A DNA stretch of 64,000 nucleotides from Dyadobacter alkalitolerans DSM 23607 (GTDB lineage Bacteria > Bacteroidota > Bacteroidia > Cytophagales > Spirosomataceae). Below, piece by piece: positions 9,326 to 16,619 of this stretch (its first letter is position 1; each line of letters begins with the position of its first letter). Made by a program: the position numbers and the translations under genes. The stretch is from NCBI RefSeq assembly GCF_000428845.1, contig NZ_AUAS01000007.1, positions 124,001-188,000 of the forward strand. The letters are read 5' to 3'. The notes beneath the pieces were generated by a model. It saw only the letters and a list, made by a program, of their open reading frames with translations. It had not been told where the DNA came from and searched no databases.

Positions 9326-9359
9326 CGTTTTTAGAGTGCTGATTTTGATCAATAAACCG

Positions 9360-9367
9360 CAAAATTA
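9360..9367 (-). promoter_or_regulatory. Candidate -7 element for the small membrane protein gene
   Basis: TAATTTTG on the minus strand matches TAnnTTTG and lies about 35 bases before the chosen start at 9325. No clear TTG was found at -33. Confidence 0.4.
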
Positions 9368-9470
9368 AAGGAATAACTGCATTAAGCAGAGAATTATTTG
9401 AAATAGCGAATGGATTGACAGCCTTTCGTGTTCATGGAGATACTTAACACAACATTGCATCAGATCTCAA

Positions 9471-9767
9471 ATGGAAAGCCCTGTTCAGCTTACAGATAAG
9501 GCCAAAACGGAAATAAGGACAACATTAGCCGCCAATAAAATTCCAGATACTTACGGATTAAGGGTGGGACTAAAAGGCGGCGCATGCAGCGGTTCATTTC
9601 TGCTGGGTTTCGACACCGCAACCGAGCATGACCAGACTTATGTGGTGGATGATATCAAGATCTTTGTGGACAGGCGACACCTTATGTACGTAATCGGTTT
9701 GTCTGTCGATTTCGAGGAAGGAGCGAACGGCACTGGTTATACGGTTTCTACCGAGGAAAAGGTGTAA
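9471..9767 (+). CDS. HesB/IscA-like protein lacking the C-terminal cysteine pair
   Basis: 98 residues with the A-type Fe-S carrier fold: LTDKAKTEIRTTL at the N-terminus, then GLRVGLKGGACSG with the first conserved Cys (39), then IFVDRRHLMYVIGLSVDFEE. The normal C-terminal CGCG-type motif is absent; the protein ends GTGYTVSTEEKV, so only one of the three cluster-binding Cys remains. It may bind a cluster weakly as a dimer, or have another role. It stands alone, not in an isc or suf operon, and is convergent with the NUMOD4/HNH gene. The start ATG is clear. Confidence 0.85.
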   Translation: MESPVQLTDKAKTEIRTTLAANKIPDTYGLRVGLKGGACSGSFLLGFDTATEHDQTYVVDDIKIFVDRRHLMYVIGLSVDFEEGANGTGYTVSTEEKV

Positions 9768-9780
9768 TTAAGTATTTGCA

Positions 9781-10353
9781 TTAATCTTCAATGGTTACAT
9801 GTTTCCAGTTTTCTCCCGAACGAATCCTGTTAAGCTGCGTATGCGTGATCCCAAACTGCTTTGCAATCATTTTTAAGCGGTTATTGTCATTCTTCAACAG
9901 CTTCTTTATGATCCTTACCTTGCTCTCCGTCAGTTTGTAGTTTTTAGTCCTCCTTGGGATAACACGATTGATAAATGCTGGGTTTTCCCGATTATGGTCG
10001 ATCATTTCGGCTTTGGTAACCCATTTCAGGTTCTCGAAATGGTTGTTTTGTTTTTCAAAATCCGAGTGAATCACGAAGATGTGTTCATCGCTTGGTTTGT
10101 CAACAAAATGCTCCGCTACGAGCTTGTGCACGTATCTGTTGATCGTCTTTCCACCTGTTACCCGTATGTTTAATGATCTGTAACCTTGTATTACAGAGCC
10201 TTTTATCACTGCGCCTTCTTTTGGATTATTCTGAAAGCTCTTTAACCTGCCGTAATTTGATACTTCGTAATGAGGAGCGTTCTCGATTTCGTCGAAGATA
10301 ATTTTTGCCCACTTTTCGTTCCAGAAACTCCGACCTACATTTGACTCATTCAT
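9781..10353 (-). CDS. NUMOD4/HNH endonuclease-like DNA-binding protein
   Basis: 190 residues. The NUMOD4 motif occupies about 14-40 (WAKIIFDEIE, HYEVSNYGRLKSF). An HNH-like segment follows (about 75-125: VHKLVAEHFV, VIHSDFEKQNNHFENLKWVT). A C-terminal helix-turn-helix (about 138-185: LTESKVRIIKKLL, IAKQFGITHTQLNRI) should bind DNA. This architecture is known from homing endonucleases and phage proteins, but free-standing copies are frequent in Bacteroidota chromosomes. No intron, intein or phage gene surrounds it. The HNH residues are imperfect, so nuclease activity is uncertain. Confidence 0.8.
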   Translation of the reverse strand: MNESNVGRSFWNEKWAKIIFDEIENAPHYEVSNYGRLKSFQNNPKEGAVIKGSVIQGYRSLNIRVTGGKTINRYVHKLVAEHFVDKPSDEHIFVIHSDFEKQNNHFENLKWVTKAEMIDHNRENPAFINRVIPRRTKNYKLTESKVRIIKKLLKNDNNRLKMIAKQFGITHTQLNRIRSGENWKHVTIED

Positions 10354-10491
10354 TTTGATACAATATATAATAGTTTTTAAAGCTGTTTTTAGTACTCACT
10401 CACACGATCTGTTGTCTTGGAAACGATTTTGCATCTTTTCGATGTTAATGAGCAAGGAATATGATTCCATTTGTTCACTAAATCTAAAAGT

Positions 10492-10851
10492 ATGAAGCGC
10501 ACGCTTATCCTCGGAGCAACCTCAAATCCCACCAGATACGCTTATCTGGCTGCACAAAAACTCAGAACCTACGGACATCCGATTTTGCTCCTTGGCCGGA
10601 GAAAGGGAACTGCATTAGGTGAAGAAATTCATTTGGACAAACAAGACTGGAAGGATGTAGATACGGTGACGTTATACATTAATCCAACCCATCAGCCCGA
10701 ATATTACGATTATATCCTTTCTTTAAACCCTAAACGCGTCATCTTCAATCCCGGTACAGAGAATCCTGAATTTAAAAGCATCCTAGTAGATAAAAATATC
10801 ATACCAATAGAGGGATGCACGCTAGTAATGCTTTCAGTTGGCCAATATTAG
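10492..10851 (+). CDS. CoA-binding domain protein (YccU-like)
   Basis: 119 residues with a single Rossmann-type CoA_binding_2 domain: TLILGATSNPTRYAY near the N-terminus, then LLLGRRKG, VTLYINPTHQ and RVIFNPGTENPEF. A conserved Cys sits in IEGCTLVML. The ATG at 10492 is preferred over a TTG at 10471 because the fold begins immediately. The physiological role of these small CoA-binding proteins is not known. It ends 5 bases from the convergent fabH gene. Confidence 0.85.
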   Translation: MKRTLILGATSNPTRYAYLAAQKLRTYGHPILLLGRRKGTALGEEIHLDKQDWKDVDTVTLYINPTHQPEYYDYILSLNPKRVIFNPGTENPEFKSILVDKNIIPIEGCTLVMLSVGQY

Positions 10852-10856
10852 GCTAT

Positions 10857-11858
10857 TTACCACCTGATCAGCGCAGAAGCCCACGTAAACCCGCTTCCGA
10901 AGGCAGCCAGACAAATAAGGTTTCCATCTTGTAACCGGCCCTGCTCCCAGGCTTCCGCCATGGCGATGGGGATGGAGGCTGCCGTGGTGTTACCGAAACG
11001 TTGAATGTTATTAACCACTTGTGCCTCAGACAGCCCTAGTTGTTGCCGCACATAGTCGCTGATACGGATATTGGCCTGGTGCGGAACCAGTAAATCAAGA
11101 TCGCTTTGCTGAAATCCATTCGCTTCCAGGGCCTCAGTGATCACCTCTCCAAAACGGACGATTGCGTGCTTAAAAACCGCATTTCCGTTCATATGAACAT
11201 TGAAACCACCCTCGTCGAGCATTTCTTTTGTGGCAGCCCGGCCAGGACGGCTGCTGCCTGGTTCTTTTACATATAAATCTTCTGCAAAACGCCCGTCTGC
11301 GTGAAGGTGTGTAGATAATATACAATGTTGGGGATCTTCAGTAGCGGTAAGAACCGCTGCCCCGGCGCCGTCTCCGAAGATTACGGCGGTGTTTCTGCCG
11401 GCCGTGGTCTTGTCAATCCAGGAAGACTGGATCTCGCTGCCGATCACCAGTGCTGTCTTATACATGCCGGAGCGGATGAACTGATCCGCAATGGAGAGTG
11501 CATATAAAAACCCGGAGCATTGCTGACGGATATCGATCACCGGCTTCCCGTCCATGCCGAGCTCGCGCTGCATTAAAAAGGCGGAGCCGGGAAAGAAATA
11601 GTCGGGTGTAATGGTGGCGTAAACTAGAACGTCGATGTCGTTGGGCTCCAAACCTGCACGTTCCAGTGCCTGCCGGGAGGCTGCTGCGGCCATGCTGTAA
11701 TTGGTGTCTTTTCCATGCTCAAAGTAGCGGCGTTCGCGGATTCCGGTCCTTTCCTGGATCCATTCATCCGAAGTCTCCATCCATTTGGTCAGGTCATTAT
11801 TGGTGACAATGTTATCAGGCACGTAATAGCCAAGACCGGTTATTTTAGAGAAAGCCAT
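10857..11858 (-). CDS. fabH: 3-oxoacyl-[acyl-carrier-protein] synthase III
   Basis: 333 residues, the usual KASIII length, from the ATG at 11858 (a TTG at 11906 would add an unlikely basic extension). The catalytic triad is visible: Cys114 in QQCSGFLYA, His260 in VPHQANIRI and Asn290 in RFGNTTAASIP. The enzyme condenses acetyl-CoA or branched acyl-CoA with malonyl-ACP to begin fatty-acid synthesis, or makes related products. It is downstream of pssA (54-base gap), linking lipid initiation to phospholipid synthesis. There is no acpP or plsX beside it, so it may be a second KASIII copy. Confidence 0.93.
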   Translation of the reverse strand: MAFSKITGLGYYVPDNIVTNNDLTKWMETSDEWIQERTGIRERRYFEHGKDTNYSMAAAASRQALERAGLEPNDIDVLVYATITPDYFFPGSAFLMQRELGMDGKPVIDIRQQCSGFLYALSIADQFIRSGMYKTALVIGSEIQSSWIDKTTAGRNTAVIFGDGAGAAVLTATEDPQHCILSTHLHADGRFAEDLYVKEPGSSRPGRAATKEMLDEGGFNVHMNGNAVFKHAIVRFGEVITEALEANGFQQSDLDLLVPHQANIRISDYVRQQLGLSEAQVVNNIQRFGNTTAASIPIAMAEAWEQGRLQDGNLICLAAFGSGFTWASALIRW

Positions 11859-11912
11859 ACTTTTTTTGCGAAGAATTACTTGAAAACACCCGTGACAAAG
11901 TTGCAATAAAAA

Positions 11913-12632
11913 CTAAATGTTACCAATTGATCTATCCTTTTTCGTGACATTATCCAGCACCGAAAGCAGGATGTAAAGAATGATAATGGCGGGCACTGCA
12001 AGGATTTTAAGCGTCAGGATCAGAATCACTGTCGATGCGATAAGCAAAAACCGGAATTCGTTCCCTTTCCAGCCGAAATGCTTGAATTTCAATGCGATCA
12101 ATGGCATTTCCATGACGAGCATGAACGACATTACGACGGATAAGATGAGGAGATTGGTGGTGTTGACAATAATGTCTTTCCAGAACGGATCTTCGGTCAA
12201 CAGGATAACCGGGAGCGATGCGATCAGCATTGCGTTGGCCGGCGTGGGCAGGCCAATGAAGGAATCGCTCTGGCGGGGATCATTGTTAAACTTCGCCAGC
12301 CTTAGCGCTGAGAAAATGGCAATGATAAACGCTGGATAAGCTTTCCATATGCCGAGCAGGTCGGGAATGCTTTGCATCAGAAGCTGATAAACAATAATGG
12401 CTGGCAATAACCCGAATGTCACCATGTCGGCCAGCGAGTCAAGATCTTTTCCGATGGCAGAACTCACTTTCAATAGCCTCGCCACAAAGCCGTCAAAAAA
12501 ATCAAAAATAAGTGCTGCGCCGATTAAGATGCAGGAAATAACCAGATTGTTATGAAACGCTTCTACGACTCCTATGCATCCGCATAGCAGGTTTGCACAG
12601 GTGAGGGCGTTGGGAATGTTGCGGCGGATCAT
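11913..12632 (-). CDS. pssA: CDP-diacylglycerol-serine O-phosphatidyltransferase
   Basis: 239 residues with several transmembrane helices. The CDP-alcohol phosphatidyltransferase signature is complete: D47-G48, A51-R52, G61, D65 and D69 (in FFDGFVAR and GKDLDSLADM). The N-terminal MIRRNIPNALTCANLLCG is typical of type II PssA, which makes phosphatidylserine, the precursor of phosphatidylethanolamine, at the inner membrane. It starts 4 bases after the MBL-fold hydrolase stop and precedes fabH, so the three genes probably form an operon. Confidence 0.94.
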   Translation of the reverse strand: MIRRNIPNALTCANLLCGCIGVVEAFHNNLVISCILIGAALIFDFFDGFVARLLKVSSAIGKDLDSLADMVTFGLLPAIIVYQLLMQSIPDLLGIWKAYPAFIIAIFSALRLAKFNNDPRQSDSFIGLPTPANAMLIASLPVILLTEDPFWKDIIVNTTNLLILSVVMSFMLVMEMPLIALKFKHFGWKGNEFRFLLIASTVILILTLKILAVPAIIILYILLSVLDNVTKKDRSIGNI

Positions 12633-12635
12633 GGG

Positions 12636-13274
12636 TTATTTGAAAAAAGGGTTGTTTTTCTTCTCGAAACCAATGGTCGTTGCCTGCATATGGCCTGCGT
12701 AAACCTTATAGTCATCAGGCAATGTAAACATTTTGGTGCGAATGCTGTTGATTAAAATCTCATGGTTTCCTCCCGGCAGATCCGAACGCCCGATGCTCAT
12801 GTGAAACAGCACGTCACCGCCTATTAAGAAATGATCTGCATGGTTTACAAATGCAACGTGTCCGGGAGCATGGCCGGGGACAAAAATGACTTCCAGCTCA
12901 GTATTCCCGGATTTTACAATTTCTCCTTCTGTCAGATAACGGTCAATTTCGGGCTCGTCAAACTGGTAAAAGCCATAATTGGAAGCGTAAGTTTTAACGG
13001 CTCGCAGGTAAGGTTCATCGATCTGGTGCAACGCAAATGGAATGTTATATTTCCGTTTTACAGCTGCAACGCCCAGAACGTGATCAATGTGTGCATGCGT
13101 GTTGATGATCCCGACCGGTGTTAGGCCATTTTTTTCAATAAAACCATATAATTCCTCGTATTCATCTTTCTCCACACAGCCCGGATCAATGATGACCGCC
13201 TCGCCCGTTTCGTCATAAAGCACGTAGGTATTTTCCTGAAATGGGTTGAATGTGAAAGTCTGGACAGTCGTCAT
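12636..13274 (-). CDS. MBL-fold metallo-hydrolase, glyoxalase II-like
   Basis: 212 residues from the ATG at 13274; the longer frame to 13322 adds an unlikely Cys-rich leader. The zinc motif THAHIDH is at 59-65 (His60, His62, Asp64, His65), followed by FVPGHAPGHVAFV and VYAGHMQATTIG that supply further ligands. Members hydrolyse thioesters such as S-lactoylglutathione or bacillithiol adducts, or related substrates. It is the first gene of the hydrolase-pssA-fabH operon, and no signal peptide is present. Confidence 0.9.
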   Translation of the reverse strand: MTTVQTFTFNPFQENTYVLYDETGEAVIIDPGCVEKDEYEELYGFIEKNGLTPVGIINTHAHIDHVLGVAAVKRKYNIPFALHQIDEPYLRAVKTYASNYGFYQFDEPEIDRYLTEGEIVKSGNTELEVIFVPGHAPGHVAFVNHADHFLIGGDVLFHMSIGRSDLPGGNHEILINSIRTKMFTLPDDYKVYAGHMQATTIGFEKKNNPFFK

Positions 13275-13358
13275 TTTATCTGGGTAAGAGCTGCAATAGT
13301 TTCGGACGAAGTTACAAAACACTTTGCAAACAGACCTGAAAGATGCCGTGAATGTGCC

Positions 13359-13402
13359 AAAAACAAAAAGCGCCGCAACATTAAAAAATGCAGCAGCGCT
13401 TT
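13359..13402 (-). terminator. Rho-independent terminator after the 233-residue lipoprotein gene
   Basis: On the minus strand AAAGCGCTGCTGCAT and ATGTTGCGGCGCTTT form a stem with two wobble pairs and one mismatch, followed by TTTTTGTTTTT. It is 24 bases after the lipoprotein stop and isolates that gene from the MBL operon. Confidence 0.8.
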
Positions 13403-13425
13403 AAATCAGAAGTTACCAAGAACCG

Positions 13426-14127
13426 TTATTGCGCGGATATAAATGCTTTAACCCGGTCATAATAAACCGTGTTCAGACCCTCATACCCGGAATCAACGCC
13501 CACAAAGAGCCAAATCTCACCATTCTCGTTGGCCTTCACGGCAAATGGCTTCGTGTTGGACTTTTTAGTAAGCCGGAATGCGCTCTGAGTGCTTTCGTTG
13601 GTCGCGTTTCCAAGGATAACCGCATCAACGCCTTCCTCCGACTGGGCTCCCTTGTCAAGATTGAATTCGTATGTTCCACTTACCAGTCTCCGGCCTGGCT
13701 GAACACCGGACGCGCCGGCTTTCAGAAACATGGAACCGCCGGGAGCGCCGCCGGCGCCTATGCCGTCTTCGGGATAATTTGTTGCAATGGTCACTTCAAA
13801 TGTGATGTTGTAAGTCTGGTTCGCATTAAAGCCGGTCAGTCTCTTTTTGAGATACATAAACATATCATCACTGCGATTTGACGCCTCAACGAAATAGGCA
13901 TATTTGCTCGTATCCAGGCCGGTCGGCAGCCGTGAACGGACCGCTAACATGCGGAATGTTGAAGAATCTGTGGTTGTGTCGTATTCAGCAAATTCAGCGG
14001 CCCAGCCATCCGTGCCGGTTTCAAAAGCGGAATCAGAGATAAATACGGGGTTAAGCGAATCGCCGTCCTTGCACGATGACATGAAAGCAGCCAGCGGAAA
14101 GACCAAAAACAGGATCCATTTTTTCAT
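13426..14127 (-). CDS. Lipoprotein of unknown function
   Basis: 233 residues. A lipoprotein signal peptide ends at AFMSSC (Cys19). The mature part looks like a beta-sandwich: a polar linker, then FETGTDGWAAEFAEYD, a typical opening of carbohydrate-binding or extracellular adhesion folds, and FEVTIATNYPEDG. No catalytic motif was recognised. The Asp/Ser-rich start of the mature protein may be a surface-export signal, but this is uncertain. It is transcribed alone, followed by a terminator, and preceded by the gene for an RsmI-like methylase about 96 bases away. Confidence 0.78.
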   Translation of the reverse strand: MKKWILFLVFPLAAFMSSCKDGDSLNPVFISDSAFETGTDGWAAEFAEYDTTTDSSTFRMLAVRSRLPTGLDTSKYAYFVEASNRSDDMFMYLKKRLTGFNANQTYNITFEVTIATNYPEDGIGAGGAPGGSMFLKAGASGVQPGRRLVSGTYEFNLDKGAQSEEGVDAVILGNATNESTQSAFRLTKKSNTKPFAVKANENGEIWLFVGVDSGYEGLNTVYYDRVKAFISAQ

Positions 14128-14223
14128 GGTGGAGTAAAGTTTGTAGTTGAGTTATTGACTTTAATTACCAATAGGATCAGTTTTCAGCACAGATGGTTGG
14201 AAATATTGTACAACATTTTAGCA

Positions 14224-14928
14224 TTACCCAATCAGGAAAATCGAAGGTTTCTTGTGCAGATCGGGCTTGGCCGACTTCCAGTTTTTGACAGACATCGTCT
14301 TAATAAACTCATCCTCAGCCGTCACATTAGCAGCAATACAAAGCATCGTATCTGGTGCGCAGGATTCGAGGATCGCCTCTAAAAATGTGTTGTTACGAAA
14401 TGGTGTTTCCATGAAAATCTGCGTCTGGCCTGTTTGTCTGGCGTCACGTTCCAGCTGCTGCAAAGCTTTTTTCCTTTCGGATTTATCAATGGGCAGATAG
14501 CCGTGAAACGCAAAAGACTGGCCGCTCAGCCCAGAAGCCATCAGCGCCAATAAAATGGAGGAAGGACCAACCAATGGCACCACCTGAATACCCAGTATAT
14601 GAGCCAGGCCCACCGCCACAGCGCCGGGGTCGGCCACGCCCGGGCAACCCGCTTCCGACAGCACGCCCGCATCCTGGGTAAGCGCCCGCAAATGCTCCCG
14701 CGTAATGTGCTCAGGCGTATCCTTGTGCAGCTCGATAAATGTTAATTCGTCAATGACCTTACCTAACCGGAGGCCGCTGATAAAGCGCCTGGCCGTCCGC
14801 ACATTCTCTACAAAAAATACATTGAGATTTTGGATCGTGCTAAGAATCTGAGGGCTTAGCACTTGCTGCTGTGTATCATCTGCAAGGATGGTCGGGATAA
14901 GATAAAGCTTGTTAGGGGGCTGATTCAT
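14224..14928 (-). CDS. SAM-dependent methyltransferase, RsmI-like tetrapyrrole methylase fold
   Basis: 234 residues of the tetrapyrrole methylase superfamily. The motifs LYLIPTILAD, EAGCPGVADPG and LVGPSSILLALMASGL match the SAM-binding loops of the 16S rRNA 2'-O-methyltransferase RsmI family. It is shorter than E. coli RsmI (about 286) and lacks the C-terminal extension, as do many Bacteroidota copies annotated only as SAM-dependent methyltransferase. The substrate is therefore uncertain. It appears monocistronic; the start is ATG at 14928. Confidence 0.88.
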   Translation of the reverse strand: MNQPPNKLYLIPTILADDTQQQVLSPQILSTIQNLNVFFVENVRTARRFISGLRLGKVIDELTFIELHKDTPEHITREHLRALTQDAGVLSEAGCPGVADPGAVAVGLAHILGIQVVPLVGPSSILLALMASGLSGQSFAFHGYLPIDKSERKKALQQLERDARQTGQTQIFMETPFRNNTFLEAILESCAPDTMLCIAANVTAEDEFIKTMSVKNWKSAKPDLHKKPSIFLIG

Positions 14929-15009
14929 AAGTTAATTTGAAATTTAAATTTTCTTCCAACCTTATTCACCTGATTTGTTTCATATGTGAAAGAACAAAGT
15001 TAAAAGACA

Positions 15010-15441
15010 ATGAAACAGTTACTATACATACCCTTCTGTATCGCCCTGTTGTTATCCTGTAAAAAAGACACAATGGAGGCAATGAGCGCCCCGGAGCTTT
15101 TATCTGTTCAGGGCAAATGGTATCTCACCGCAGTGGAGAAAAACGCCATCGACGGCAGAAATAAAGTCTGGGAACCCATTGACCCTGCCAAAGCAGACAC
15201 GCTGATCTTTCGTTCCGATGGTGTAATGCTTGACACAGACGGGAAACCGCGTTGCTGCGCCCCCGGAATGCTCATTATCAATGATCAGGTAATGCCTGTT
15301 AAGCCGCAGGTCGCGCTTCCACCGAATCCGTTATGCGTACTCGTCAATTGTGTGAATTGCGCGAGTTGGGAAATAGAATTATCCGGTCCTGAAATGATCG
15401 TTACGCCGTGCAATAACCAGCGGTTTAAGTATGTCAGGTAG
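15010..15441 (+). CDS. Small lipocalin-like lipoprotein
   Basis: 143 residues with a lipoprotein signal (LLLSCKKD, Cys17) followed by a small beta-barrel-like domain beginning LLSVQGKWYLTAVEKN, which resembles lipocalin-like or META-type domains of Bacteroidota. Cys pairs (CCAPG and CVLVNCVNCASW) suggest disulfides in the periplasm. No function can be assigned. Its 3' end overlaps the convergent hydrolase gene by 8 bases, so both stops lie inside the other's coding sequence. Confidence 0.78.
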   Translation: MKQLLYIPFCIALLLSCKKDTMEAMSAPELLSVQGKWYLTAVEKNAIDGRNKVWEPIDPAKADTLIFRSDGVMLDTDGKPRCCAPGMLIINDQVMPVKPQVALPPNPLCVLVNCVNCASWEIELSGPEMIVTPCNNQRFKYVR

Positions 15442-16210
15442 TTTCTTCCAGGAATTTCAGCAGCGCTGCAACAAATGCTTTCGGTTGCTCCGCCTGCACC
15501 CAATGTCCCGCGTCGGCGATGTTTTCGAGCCGGGCATTCGGAAATATTTTTAGTATCCCTTCCCAGTCTTCATCAACAATGTATTTGGAGTTCTCACCCT
15601 TGATAAAAAGGGTGGGGGCTTCAATTTTTTGTTTAGAGACAATCTCCGATCCTACCTTGCTCATATCGGATGTGAGGATTGGCAAATTAAACCGCCATCC
15701 GAAACCACCTTCGTCTTTCCTGTATAGATTTTTAAGCAAAAACTGACGCACTGCTAAAATCGGCTCGTATTCACTTAATATCTCGTCCGCCTGGTTCCTG
15801 CTTTCAATTTCGTCGATAGGAATCGCATTAAGTCCTTCCAATATTCTTTTATGATGGATAGGGTAGGCTTTGGGTCCTATGTCCACAATGACGAGCTGTG
15901 TAAGGGTTTCCGGGTAAGTTACAGCGTATTCCATAACGGTTTTGCCGCCCATGGAATGGCCGATCAGAACAGGATCAATGATTTGGTGCTCTTCCAGAAA
16001 GCCCTTCAAATCTGCTGCCAAGGTCTGAAAATCCAGATGTCCCTCGTGAGGGGAACGTCCGTGGTTGCGCTGGTCGACGAGATATACCTGGAAGCCGTGT
16101 TCAGAAATGGTCTTGCCAATTGTAAGCCAGTTGTCGAGAAAACCGAAAACGCCGTGGAGAATAATCACAGCTCTTCCGCTTTCACCGATCTGTTTATAGT
16201 TGAGTTGCAT
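15434..16210 (-). CDS. Alpha/beta hydrolase, YbfF-like esterase
   Basis: 258 residues. The nucleophile elbow GHSMGG places Ser86; the oxyanion region is ILHGVFG (17-23), and the His is in ADAGHW (about 236). The sequence LVDQRNHGRSP is characteristic of the acyl-CoA esterase YbfF/ABHD11-type group. There is no signal peptide, so it should be cytoplasmic. The physiological ester is unknown. It overlaps the convergent lipoprotein gene by 8 bases and has a 409-base intergenic region on its 5' side. Confidence 0.9.
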   Translation of the reverse strand: MQLNYKQIGESGRAVIILHGVFGFLDNWLTIGKTISEHGFQVYLVDQRNHGRSPHEGHLDFQTLAADLKGFLEEHQIIDPVLIGHSMGGKTVMEYAVTYPETLTQLVIVDIGPKAYPIHHKRILEGLNAIPIDEIESRNQADEILSEYEPILAVRQFLLKNLYRKDEGGFGWRFNLPILTSDMSKVGSEIVSKQKIEAPTLFIKGENSKYIVDEDWEGILKIFPNARLENIADAGHWVQAEQPKAFVAALLKFLEETT

Positions 16211-16619
16211 TATGTATTGGAGATGGTTTTAATGGTCGAAATGTAAAAGTCGGGCTATTTATAAGAAGGACAAAGCCAGGCAGGTTTTAATTCAACATTG
16301 ATTTTCCAGGATCTTTTTGCGGGTGTTTCAAAAATTTATTTTTCAACCGAAAAAACTGGTTAGCACCTCAATAATTGCTTTAAAAAGCCATGGGGCTGAT
16401 CCGCTGGTTTATTAACAATTTCTTAATCTTTGTAATATTGAATAATTGGTACAGAATTATGTATTATTCCAACAAATCAAGCATTTACGCTGATTAGTAT
16501 TGTATTTTAGTAGGATTTGCGATTTTGTTATTGAAATAAAAAAGAATTTATTTTACGGTAAATATTACTCATCGTCATTGATGAAGCTTCTAATATTGCA
16601 AACCAAATCAACCAAATTT
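16211..16619. other. 409-base intergenic region between the hydrolase and Oar-like genes
   Basis: AT-rich, no open frame of interest and no hairpin. It must hold the promoters of both divergent genes. Near matches to the -7 consensus with one extra spacer base occur at 16424-16432 (TAATCTTTG) and about 16509-16517 (TAGGATTTG), but neither is a clean hit. Confidence 0.5.

Noticed and set aside
9781..10353. Mobile intron or intein linked to the NUMOD4/HNH gene
   Set aside because: No split host gene, intron fold or intein splice motif is present on either side.
16500..16619. N-terminal extension of the Oar-like receptor
   Set aside because: It would place 40 non-signal residues before a perfect signal peptide; the ATG at 16620 is the better start.
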